Of a DNA stretch of 64,000 nucleotides, positions 33,869 to 43,649 are shown piece by piece. The position numbers and the translations under genes were made by a program. Positions within the stretch are counted from its first letter, which is position 1, and the number at the start of each line of letters is the position of its first letter. This DNA comes from Darksidea phi (Eukaryota; Ascomycota; Dothideomycetes; Pleosporales; Lentitheciaceae): NCBI GenBank assembly GCA_030770425.1, contig JASJFT010000023.1, forward strand, positions 186,001 to 250,000. Reading direction: 5' to 3'. Below the pieces are notes generated by a model that had not been told where the DNA came from, ran no database searches, and worked only from the letters and a program-made list of their open reading frames with translations.

Positions 33869-34933
33869 CCTAGTACAAGCTCCGGTATTGGTTGAGAGCT
33901 ATAAGGTGGGAGTAAGATTCTGCTCTCGCTAAGTGTTCAGCACCGCTCTTCTTTTCTTCTTATATGCACAAAGTACATCTCCACTTCGAAATTGCTAGGA
34001 CCTGTTCTAGGTCGTTCGCGGAGTTCTCTCATTTCGTAGATTGTTCACGTAATATATCTTTTTGGCTAGACTAATATGTTTTTGCTCCTTGTTGTACTGC
34101 TGCCTTAAATCCGCAACAAGAGATTTCGTTTAGTTAACATGACCTTTTCTTTTTCCCACGAGGAAAGCTGCATTGCGTATCTATGCTGTTGTAGTAATAA
34201 TATCTAATAATGAAACTACACATACACGCCATTATTAAATACTTGACGTCCAAGAGCCTTGACTGCTGATTCAACAGTCCGTCATGTGTACGTCGGGTGG
34301 AGCAGCGGGGCCAGCTGACACTGGCTTCATCTGATACTAGGGTTCCGTAGTTGAGAGGTGGGAAGAGTGCATGAGTGGGGGGACGGGGTCATAGCGATGG
34401 GTCGGTTAGCGTACCAGACCAGATATCCACGGTTGAGCCAGCGTTGGGAAGGTCAACCGTCCTGAATCCACGGTAGAGTCTAGAGTTGGTCGGCCATCGG
34501 CAAGGACTTCTGCAACAAGCTGGAGCAATCCGGTGAGACAGCGTGGGTGATCCGGGTGGTCAAGAACCTGGGCCGGCTATGAGAGTCAAGGTGGGAGAGA
34601 GTAGGGGAAGGAATAATAGTATCAGAACTAGAGATTTTCTCATATGGTCATGTGATCAAACTGTGTGATGTTTGCCTGTGGGTCTCGGTCGAGACAGTAA
34701 CATGACCTTTGGCTAATTTGCTGGAGATTGGGTGCGTACCTTGAAGCATGGGCCGCCAGCTAAAGTCACGCTGTCACGAATCTTTTTAAAAGAGCATCGA
34801 CGTTCCAAGTTGAATGGTAAGCCATGTCCAATTTCATAGCTAGAATGGCTAACTACTACATCGCGCGCACGCGTTAGAACAACCAGCGCAGCCTTGCCAG
34901 GGGCACCTCGGATTGTATCGATTGTATGACCGC
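33869..34933. other. Intergenic region, nothing recognised
   Basis: No coding frame of note. The sequence is of mixed composition and shows no clear repeat. Confidence 0.45.
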
Positions 34934-35940
34934 TTAGAACAAGCGGACTGTAGTGGTGACAGCCGCGTCGATGAGCAGGCTAGTACCGTTGATATAACTT
35001 GCAGCGGGGCTGCACAAGAATGCAATAACGTCCGAAACTTCCTCACACTCAGCTGCACGCTTGATAGGAACAACCGCCGAGACCATCCCCTGGACTTCGG
35101 GATTCTTCTTGAACTCCTCGTCTAGCAAAGGCGTGCGTACCCAGGTGGGGCACACTGCAACGACTCGGATGCCATCGGGAGAATGATCGAGGCCTGGGAA
35201 GTTATCAACGTCTGAACAGTCGGTATGCCATCTCACATACCTGCCATCTTGGTAATACCCATGGAGGCGTGCTTTGAGATTGTGTAAGAACCTTTCCCAG
35301 GAAGGCCGGCGAACGAGTTGGCAGAAGCAATGTTGACAATAACGCCACGCCCGATTTCCCGGGTGCCGTTCCTGCTGGTCCATTTCTTTTGCTCTTGGTT
35401 GCGCATCGCCGCGGCTTGTGCGCGTACGCAGAGCAGGTTACCCCTTGTGTTGATGTTCATCACGCGGTCGAAATTCTCCATATCGGTATCCGCGATCGGT
35501 GCGTGGGCTCCGTTATCAATCTATAGGAAGAAAGAAGGCGTCAGACTGGCTGTAAAACCCCGAAAAGATAGTGGATAGTACTTACGCCTGCGCCATTCAC
35601 ACAGTAGTCGAGGCGACCGTAGTTGTTAACCACGAAGTCTACCATATCTTGCACCGATTTCGCATCCTGAACGTCCATCTTGAATGTCGTGGTTTGGTAA
35701 TCCTTGTTGCTCGCATATTTCTTGCTCTCTTCGGACGAGGCTTTTGCTGTCTCCTCGTCCATGTCCGCAAACACTACAACCTTGGCGCCAGCCTCGGCAA
35801 GGGAAAAGGCTGCTTCTTTTCCAATGCCTCTGCCAGACTATGTCAGATGCGTTAGCTATGAAGCTATAGTATTTGCGGAACGTTCCTATTCTTACCCCTA
35901 CTACGAGAGCAACGCCATCCAGCTGTGTGCTGTTGATCAT
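34934..35940 (-). CDS. Short-chain dehydrogenase/reductase (SDR)
   Basis: Exons 35940-35896, 35837-35586, 35520-35241 and 35193-34934 on the minus strand join to 278 residues through three introns with good ends (GTAAGA, GTAAGT, GTATGT). The nucleotide-binding motif VVGSGRGIG (usual TGxxxGIG) spans the first splice. NGAG (usual NNAG) closes exon 2. The catalytic set appears as VNIASANS with Ser and SYTISKHAS with the YxxxK pair. CPTWVRTP and YINGTSLLIDAA are typical of classical SDRs near the C-terminus. No lesion is seen. It lies beside the MFS pseudogene and may have been a ketoreductase or alcohol dehydrogenase of the cluster; its substrate is unknown. Confidence 0.9.
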
Positions 35941-36004
35941 GTCGATAGATGGAGAAAAGATGTAGTGTATCGTACGTGAGCGTTGGAAAAGTGCTCTGAA
36001 TGCT

Positions 36005-36035
36005 CTCTCGCTGCAAAAGCAGTTGACGCGGTCGC
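36005..36035 (-). repeat. 31-base dispersed element, copy 2, upstream of the SDR
   Basis: The minus-strand sequence matches the element at 30756-30786 except for five C/T exchanges. It lies 65-95 bases upstream of the SDR start codon in the direction of that gene, so it could be a promoter piece copied elsewhere. Confidence 0.6.
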
Positions 36036-38060
36036 TCGAGGGTAACGGTGGCGAAGAAAGCGCTCCAAATCCTGCGGAAGGACCGGTATCGAAATACTGC
36101 GCCGCAAGTTGATGCCGCAAAATTTAATTGCGTATTCTGCCTGGCGAGGTCATGAGCACAGCGCAAACGCCGTGTATCCGTTGGCCCACGGCATGGAAAA
36201 CATGCATGGGTACGTGCCACAACGCCCAGCCCATCAAACCTTGAAGTTTTCCACGCATAGCTTGGCACACTGTCAGACAGCCCTACTAGAACTAAGTTCG
36301 CGGATTAGACACTTATGCCCATTAAGGCGGGCGCAATTAATAGTATAGGGGTGCGATCAACGAGATTGGATACCTTACGGATATAGGCTTTCTTGGAAAG
36401 AAACTGGCGGCTAGGGGCGAAATGAGAGGGGTAGCTAGGCCCTGAGCCGCCCAGGAGCTGTGCCGCAAACGCGCATCCAATAGTCTATACTCCCCAAAGA
36501 TAAATTGGACTGCGGTTAGAATGGTATTAGCGGAAGTAAAAAACCGGTAAAGGTGACGATCACTTCCAGGCGCTACATCTTGCCGCCCCCTCCCCCCCAC
36601 TTCCCCGGCGCCCTTCCCGCCTCTACAAGGGGGACTCACGAACGGGCTGCGCCCCCCCCCCCGGGGCAACTTGGCTGCAGGCCGACATATGATTAGTCAA
36701 CAGACATCACCTCTCACACAAAATCTTAGTGGGACTTGGGAGGGGGGGGCAGCCCGCACATGAGTCCCCCTTGTAAAACGGCCCCTCAAACTTGATGCCC
36801 GATTGCTTAGCCCGACATGCATACACATACAGCGGCTAATATTATATTAGGCGGAAGCAATAGAAGGCAAACACGCTGACATGAACGTGAAGATTATCGA
36901 CGTGTTTCCTTGGCGCACTAGGGCTAATACTCTAATTTTGGGGTGAAGAAGGTAAGCCGCGTTGTCAGGCAACGGGGACAGGAAGTCACCATATCCATAC
37001 ACCTGCGTATATCCAAGTCGGTGATAAGGCGTTCCGATATGACTTAGGTGTAACCCCCCTCCTAAGCTTTTCTCCGCCCAATGTTACACCCTTCGATAAG
37101 GTTAGTGTGTCGACTATGGTAGGCACTATAGTATCTCACAACAGGACAGAGACTATTACAAGTCAAGTATTAAATAACTCTTTCCTTATAAGTAAAGTAA
37201 ATGTAGATCGTAGATCCGGGCTCTCCTAGGAACTAGGGGATATGAGAGCTTCGGTTCCTAATAGTTACCAACCGCTCAATAGCGAGCAGATTTTAGATGC
37301 GAGATGTGGATCGATCATCGACCCGATCTACTATATAGAACGGGTTCTTCAACGCCTCTGATTTAGGGAATAGCCGTTTGGCGTCATGCATGGTAGCATT
37401 TGGTTGTCATGAATCTTAGTTTAAATGGAATAGCATTGTACGCTTGCCATCGACTTCTACGCTCTAATACTTTACCGGCTTACATTCCAACCGCGCAGGG
37501 TTATCACCTCATAGCCGTTTAATCTTTTCTGTCATTCCCTTGGAGCGTCCGAGATTTTTATTCCTCTGTTGTCGTTGAGATATCATCTTCCAATACAAGT
37601 CATGTTGTTATCGAAGTGCTAGCGCAGTGATGCGAAGTCTGAGGACTGAGGTGCATCCTACATCCTTTAGACGTTTGACAGTGTAGCTGCCGACCAACAA
37701 GGGTACGAGAAAACAATACCGCAAATCTTTTATGTACCGAGGTACCTATGAACAACACCAACGGCTACAATCAGGTCTATCACGCTCCCATGGGCCTATT
37801 AATTGAGAATACCAAATCATTTCCCGGAATTTTGCATGTCAAACCCAAAGCAGCGAAGAACATAGATGTTGGAGGAGCCGAGAGGATGCATTCATCGTGA
37901 ATCGGCGCTACCTAGGCCGGAAACTAATCTCTCACACCGTACCAAAAGGGGAAGTACCCGCGAAAGAAGACAGAGCAATTATAGCTCGTCTTGGTTACCC
38001 TATCCATCCTTCCACCACTCAAACTCCCAACCCTACCCCACCGCGAAGATGCTCAGCACC
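36036..38060. other. Gene-poor region at the cluster border
   Basis: Apart from the MITE at 36624-36775 I see no gene. A C-rich/G-rich composition change occurs around 36570-36790. From 36900 to 37860 the sequence has no long frame and no motif. Confidence 0.45.
36624..36775. mobile_element. MITE-like element with terminal inverted repeats and TA flanks
   Basis: The left end (TA then CAAGGGGGACTCACG, CGGGCTGC and a C run) is mirrored at the right end (G run, GCAGCCCG, TGAGTCCCCCTTG then TA). The inverted repeats extend about 35 bases with a few mismatches, and both ends are bounded by TA, the target duplication of Tc1/mariner-type elements. The interior is about 75 bases without coding capacity. 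Confidence 0.65.
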
Positions 38061-39083
38061 CTAGACTACCCTCTTGTAAGGATCCGTCCAGGACTCCGCC
38101 AAGTCCCAGGTGAACCCCAGACGGTTCCACGCTACCAGCTCCCGCAAAATCTCCTCCGGCTTCTTGCCCTCCACAAAGAGGCCACGCGTCTCCATCCTCT
38201 CGTTCACCTGATCGAACTCATCGCCACCGACCGCCAGCATCCTCTGCACCTCGTTGGCGACCGGACAATGAAGAATCATCTGCCGGTAGGTGGTGAATTG
38301 GTCCTGAGTCATGGGATAGGTGACCGAGTAGACGATGCTCGGGATGAGCGCATCTGTTTCGGACGTAACCTCACCACCTACAGGGCAGAGCTTGTTCAGG
38401 AGATTGCGGGCGGCCGCCTTCTCCGGGTCATGGGCGTACGCGGAGCGCAGAATGCGCAGCGGCGCGAGGAGCAGCTTGCGCGGCTTCAAGACGTCGTGGC
38501 CCGCAACGGGGCGCCCTGGGTCGATGACACCGACGGGCTTCTTGCCACCAGCAGGGATGGTGGTGGGAGGGTTGCTGCCGAAGGTGAGGCGACGGACGGG
38601 CTCGAGTGCTGGAAGCGAAGTGGCACCGCGATTAGGGAGGAAGTTGGAGGAGGTGTAGCCGGCGGCAGGGCCAGCAACAGAGGAAGGGAAGTAGTTGGGG
38701 CGCACACGGACCGGGAGCTGGATCCCACCACCTTCGCTATCGTCTTGCTCGGCATTGTTGTGATCTTGAAATGATGCTGATGCGGGAGCCATACCGCGGG
38801 CTTGAGCAAGTCGAGTGCCAAAATTGGCGGGAGCGCGGCGAGAGTAATTCTTCGACAAGACCTTGATCTCTTCTAGGGAAATCTTGTTGTTCTCGGCGGA
38901 GGCGGACTTGTTGATGTCGGTGAGGGAGGCCTTGTTGATGTCGGCAGGGGAAGTCTTGTTGATGTCGACAGAAGAGGCCTTGTTGATGTTGACAGAAGAG
39001 GCCTTGTTGATGTCGACAGAAGAGGCCTTGTTGGTATCGGCGGGAGTGGAGGAAGTCTTGCCGTACCCGATAGGGAAAGACAT
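38061..39083 (-). CDS. Protein of unknown function with N-terminal octapeptide repeats
   Basis: A single-exon frame of 340 residues (ATG at 39083). Residues 14-72 consist of about seven degenerate copies of an eight-residue unit, consensus NKASSVDI, mostly in phase. The middle is Pro/Ala/Gly/Asn-rich and probably disordered. From about residue 185 the protein looks folded (KPRKLLLAPLRILRSAYAHDPEKAAARNLL, ending in WDLAESWTDPYKRVV). No signal peptide or membrane segment. I do not recognise the family. The long plus-strand frame over the same bases (37866-38774) is its shadow. The frame length, composition and repeat register support a real gene. Confidence 0.7.
   Translation of the reverse strand: MSFPIGYGKTSSTPADTNKASSVDINKASSVNINKASSVDINKTSPADINKASLTDINKSASAENNKISLEEIKVLSKNYSRRAPANFGTRLAQARGMAPASASFQDHNNAEQDDSEGGGIQLPVRVRPNYFPSSVAGPAAGYTSSNFLPNRGATSLPALEPVRRLTFGSNPPTTIPAGGKKPVGVIDPGRPVAGHDVLKPRKLLLAPLRILRSAYAHDPEKAAARNLLNKLCPVGGEVTSETDALIPSIVYSVTYPMTQDQFTTYRQMILHCPVANEVQRMLAVGGDEFDQVNERMETRGLFVEGKKPEEILRELVAWNRLGFTWDLAESWTDPYKRVV
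38867..39044 (-). repeat. 24-base tandem repeats coding the NKASSVDI octapeptide
   Basis: About seven 24-base units with the core GTTGATGTCGRCAGAAGAGGCCTT on the plus strand. The units nearest the start (about 38970-39040) are almost identical; those further in are more diverged. Confidence 0.75.
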
Positions 39084-40022
39084 CTTGAAGACACGGGGGA
39101 AGAGGTTGCGAGAGTGAGCTGAGAAACGTTATGCGACTTCGCGAAAGGGTGTATTTTCGGCGTTTTCAGAGCGAGATGCGGCGTTCAAAGGCTGAGAAAT
39201 AATGGCATTCAGGTTGCTGGATGTGTGTAGAAACTGGAAGGGCGAGGCTGCTGGTAGCGACGGAGGAGTATCGTAACGAAGTTGCTGAAGCGCCGCAGAG
39301 TGTGAGGTTAAAGGGAAGACTTTTCTAGGAAGATTCTACAATGTTTAAGCTTGGAAGCTTAGTGTGGGTGCGTCGGGTAACGGCCTCGTTCACTTCGGCA
39401 TTCCTCGCCTTGCTCACCAACTTGCTGCGCAGTCAAAGGTTCAAAGCCACGAGCTTGACGTCATATTTCGTTTCACTCAGGATTTGGCTTTAAGGGGATA
39501 GTGGGGCAATAAGTGCTACCAAAAGCGGCATACGGGTGGCCAGATAGGTGTGGCGATGTGGGTCAGTATTTGGCGGGCACTCTCGGTAGCTAGTATGACA
39601 CCGTCATGATAGAGGCAGAAATTCGGAGATGAATTTTGCTACCTGCAAGACTATGGCGGTACTCCAGAAACGGTTACCATAATTCCACGTTTTGGCCACT
39701 ACGAGAACGGTGTTGCAGTAGGAAGCGCCGTGACGAGATACCCTAGCATCTGCATATATCAAGTACGGTCACATTTTCTCAGAGAAGGCAGCGCCGGGTA
39801 CTGTGTTCTGAAAATTTCTCGAGTAACTGCACTGAGGAAATCAGATAAGGTAGCGCTTCCCACGCCGAGTGACCTGGAGCGGGAACTTGAGCGTGTCTTG
39901 GGTAGCCACATTCCAGGCGACTGCTGTATCTACTTATTTATAAATTCCATAACTGATCTCCTGGAACGTATACAGTCTTGACGCTAGCAAAGTTCTTATC
40001 ATTGTATCGAATCCTGTCAGTG
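39084..40022. other. Intergenic region, nothing recognised
   Basis: Holds the upstream region of the repeat protein and an 83-codon plus-strand frame (39730-39981) without motifs. Confidence 0.4.
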
Positions 40023-40413
40023 CTAGCCCAAGGAGCTACTCGAAGTTGACATGTAGTTATCCAGACCCGAGCTGCTGCAACATAGAATATTACTTATGTC
40101 CCGCGAGGCCTTGATTCTCGTGAGCCTCCCGTAGGTGTCATATCGGTAATCGAGCTCATTGCCAGCGAAGCGCCTGCGGAATCGGTCGCGCTGGTATTCT
40201 CTGACAACAATGACGGGCAAGCTCTGATGAGTGTGTATCTCCGCTACCCATTTTATCAGTCCAATAAGCCTCGCGGTCCTCTGGTCCTACAGAAAGTAAG
40301 TTGCTGTCTTCCAAGGTGTATGGAGAGTCGGCCAGCAAGCGCGCTACGGTCAGGTATTGCCAGTCCGTGAGGCTCATACAGAGCAGAAACTCCATAACTG
40401 CTTGCGCTTTCAT
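40023..40413 (-). pseudogene. Possible frameshifted fragment of unknown family
   Basis: The minus frame from 40413 (MEFLLCMSLTDWQYLTVARL) to about 40225 (AYWTDKMGSGD) looks coding, and a second minus frame continues from about 40215 (LPVIVVREYQRDRFRRRFAG) to 40023. The two frames overlap by only a few codons, and no intron of normal size can join them, so a one-base frame break near 40220 is likely. The family is not recognised. Confidence 0.3.
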
Positions 40414-40524
40414 GTCTCGATCTATATAAATACTTTGGCACTTTGTTTTCAGGGTGCTCTTATTCGCAAGGCTCGGGGACTCATGGGTGGGCTAGATTCA
40501 GGCCCAAGTCATGGCGCCAGGATT

Positions 40525-41077
40525 ATGGATATTGAAATCCGTAGCGAACCGTCTATGACGCAGCTGGAGACTTTGCAGCAGGCGAAGAGCTCACTGCGTG
40601 TAGAACTCCCCACAACGCTGACGGCAGCTACCGTCGATCTACAGCCTCAACGGCACGCGACGATGCAACAGACGACAGCAGAGCACACTCATTCTATCAA
40701 TATAACACTTCAAAAGGACTCGCCGTTGCCTAAGCCCAGCGTAGCCTTACAGAAGTCAAGGCAAGACACCACAACACAGGAAGATTTCTTCTTCAAGGAA
40801 CCAGCAGATGCCAGTACACTCAATGAAAAAAAGGGTTGCGTCAGCCAGAGGGAGTGCAATCTGCAGAAACGTTAGCAAGCCGGTCACCACGGACCAGGAT
40901 GGAGTAACTCACGCTGGCGACACTGTGGTCTCAACTATGAGCAAGCCCAGTGAGAGAAGACCAAGGTATAAAAATATACTGAGAACAGTGGGAAATGCCC
41001 TTAGGCAAATGCGCCAGTGTCACCTGGAGCACAAACTGAAATTCAGTTCATCTGAGCAAATGCTCGAGAAAAGATAG
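40525..41077 (+). pseudogene. Possible frameshifted hydrophilic protein fragment
   Basis: A plus frame from ATG at 40525 (MDIEIRSEPSMTQLE) ends at 40875, and a second frame, open 40808-41077, continues with similar composition (KPSERRPRYKNILRTVGNAL). The Gln/Thr/Lys-rich text suggests one hydrophilic protein with a frame break near 40850. No domain recognised. Confidence 0.25.
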
Positions 41078-41409
41078 AGGGAAAGGTGATTTGAGGTTGG
41101 GGGACTAATATTTATATGGAGGGCGTCACCGCGCTAGCGTCGCCAGATCAACTTATTAAGCGAGCTCATGCCAAGAGAGGTTCTGATGGATTCTATGAGT
41201 AGACGTATGGCGGTCTAGTTCAGTCAAGGGTTTGGTGGTGGTTCGGCGCAGTGAAGGTTTTGAGGGTGAAAGAACGCTAGAACCTAAACACCGCCTCTTT
41301 GGAAACCCAAACCATCCAGTTTTGTCCGCCATGCCCCAATAACTGCCCACTTGATCACTGTTTATACGTTTCGAAGGCAGCATTCAAAAGCGAACGAGCG
41401 GCCCCTGTC

Positions 41410-41855
41410 ATGCCAGTCAAACCATCTTCCGACTATCCTTCGAAGCCAGAGCATGGCCAGCGACGCCGCATCTCTCTACTCCCGCCGAAACGCTCGTCCT
41501 CTAAGTCTGTCCGGTCGAAGCGCGCCTCTTCCGTATCTACTATGAGCATCAAGTCTTTTGACTTGAATGTTCATTCCTACTATGGCTCGGATGGTAAAAC
41601 CCCTAGAGCATTGCCGTAAAACGTGCTAACTCCTCCGTAGATGAGTTTGGGGCTCGGAGCGCCGAAACACGACGTCGAGACGTGGAACGGCCAAAAGAAA
41701 GCTACTCCTCGAACGGACACAATGCCGAAAACGATACACAAAGCTATAACGATGGAGCTTCTAAGGAAGGATTTGGCCAAGAAACGGATGGGAACACGGA
41801 TGTATGGAAGACACCACAAGAAGAAGCTGATAGGAGTGGAAGGGGAGGAGTGTAG
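41410..41855 (+). CDS. Hydrophilic protein or gene tail, two exons, 132 residues
   Basis: Exons 41410-41593 and 41641-41855 are joined by a 47-base intron (GTAAAA, CTAAC, CGTAG). The product is very hydrophilic: a Ser/Arg/Lys-rich part (RRRISLLPPKRSSSKSVRS), then an Asp/Glu/Asn-rich part ending in EEADRSGRGGV. The frame is open upstream to 41299 and the first exon has an acceptor-like TTCGAAG before GCAGCATTC, so it may be only the 3' end of a once larger gene. It resembles the cytoplasmic tails of fungal membrane or signalling proteins, but nothing specific can be named. Confidence 0.4.
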
Positions 41856-42395
41856 ATTGTATGTGTGTTATTGAGACAAGGACAGGGACACCAAAGCCGG
41901 TCTCTAGGGTTTGGCGAATATAGAAAGATCTACTATAGATTTCTGTCGCCGAAAAGTTTTCGCAGCGAGTCAGTAGAGAGGTCGTGTATAGACACCTACA
42001 AGGTACACAGGATAGAAGCCATTGTAGATGTTATACCTTGCCTGGACAATGATAACTCAGGTACGTCGCCCTTTCGTATGTACGCCCAGAGTTTTAGAAG
42101 CCTTCTATAAATGCTAGCTATAAGATCCATTAGATATCTGAGATCAATATCGCCGTATGTTCCAAAGGTGAAGGGAGCCAACACTTGCCACTTTCGCAGT
42201 ACAATACGGGCGAAGATTCATCATTGCCGAAGAACGCCTTACGCTTCAGTTCGTGTTTAGTAGATTATAGTACGGGCCAAACGATGTTGTTGGCCGCGTC
42301 GATATTGTAACTTCATGTCATACTACCCATCCGGCTAAAGTCGTAAAGGTTCGGGGCGTTTCCTCACAGCGCCTGGCGAGGAGCTCGGTTTCGAG

Positions 42396-42569
42396 ATGCA
42401 GCAACAGCAGCAGCGTGGCCTGATGCGCGACATCTCGCCCGCGCCACTTACTTCACCACTAGCCGAACAGCCTCCCCAGATCCCTCGGGCAAACCACGAG
42501 AGGAGCGAGTCGCGCGACTCTGACAAGAGAAAGCGCAATCGTCTGAGCAAGGCGCCGCCTAAGAAATAG
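42396..42569 (+). pseudogene. Short coding-like tail with polyglutamine and basic end
   Basis: A 57-codon plus frame starts MQQQQQRGLMRDISPAPL and ends with SDKRKRNRLSKAPPKK before TAG. It is open in the 5' direction and preceded by an acceptor-like TCCTCACAG (42361-42369), so it reads like the last exon of a gene whose other exons I cannot find. The minus-strand frame on the same bases looks like its shadow. Confidence 0.3.
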
Positions 42570-43649
42570 ACGGGCCCTGCGCCCGTGACTGATCTCGACT
42601 CCGTCGCCACGCGGTTCCTCGAGCCGCTCATCACCATACCTATTTTCCTTTACGTACAGCACAAAAGTCGGTTCGACACTCTCACTTTTTCCTTTTGACA
42701 CTTGATCGTCACATCCCCTTGGAACAGGCGCACGTTTTCCCCTTTATGGTCACTTTTTTCTGCGTCGGATGTGGGCGTTTACAAAAGCGCGCTTTCTCTC
42801 CTAGGAGACCCTCTCTTCACTATCATTACTGAACTGAACTTGTATATACTATCTTGGGTGGACCTTTTTGGGATATGCACGATCCAGGTCATGATTCGGT
42901 TACTTTTAGTCATGGGGCGTGATGTATAGCTTCATGTACGCACGATGGTACATACACGTGATGGAAAAGAAGGAGGAGGGTGTGGTTTGTAGGGGCAAGT
43001 GGTGGAAGGAGTCATATTATACACCAGGACCAGATTAATGTTTAGAAAGTAGTGCAAATATATGCGCTCGCTCCAATGGCTTTTTTGTCGCTTTGCATGT
43101 GTGTTGTGATGGTGTCTAGAGCTCTTCTATTGTTATGGAGCGGACGCAAACGTGGGATTCTTGTGCGCCGGTCCGGGCTTGTCCGACCTTGTCTGCTCGA
43201 CTCGCTATATAATAAAATCTATACGCAAGATTCACCCTTTACCTACAGAAAACATGATCTCGCTAAGGTAGCTGATGCCAGCCGGACGTGCGTACATGGA
43301 TACATTTGTGGTCTGGAGCTCAGCTTCGGAGTTTCTTAGCGGCTTTCCATGGACATGGCTGGCTGAGATGTCCGCAGTCCGGTTTCTTGGACTTGCTTCT
43401 TCCAAGGACAGCAATCTCCGGTAGGTAGTACTACATATTGTATTGCATTTTGTTTAGTCATACTCAATCATCCTGACGTTTGGTTCGCTTTGTTTCCGTC
43501 ACTAGTAAACTCCTGTTCCTAGCGGTGCTTTCGATATATTCGCGAGAGACTCATGACAAGCATAGAGAATATCAACTTGGTCACCAGCGATTTCACTCTA
43601 CCACAGTCTCGCCTTGAACAACAAACGAAGTACCTCGAACCCTCGACAC
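42570..43649. other. Intergenic region downstream of the DUF3433 gene
   Basis: T-rich and G-rich patches, no coding frame with motifs. Confidence 0.45.

Noticed and set aside
37866..38774. 302-codon plus-strand frame
   Set aside because: It lies on the opposite strand of the repeat protein at 38061-39083, its protein has no motif, and the octapeptide repeat and composition favour the minus strand.
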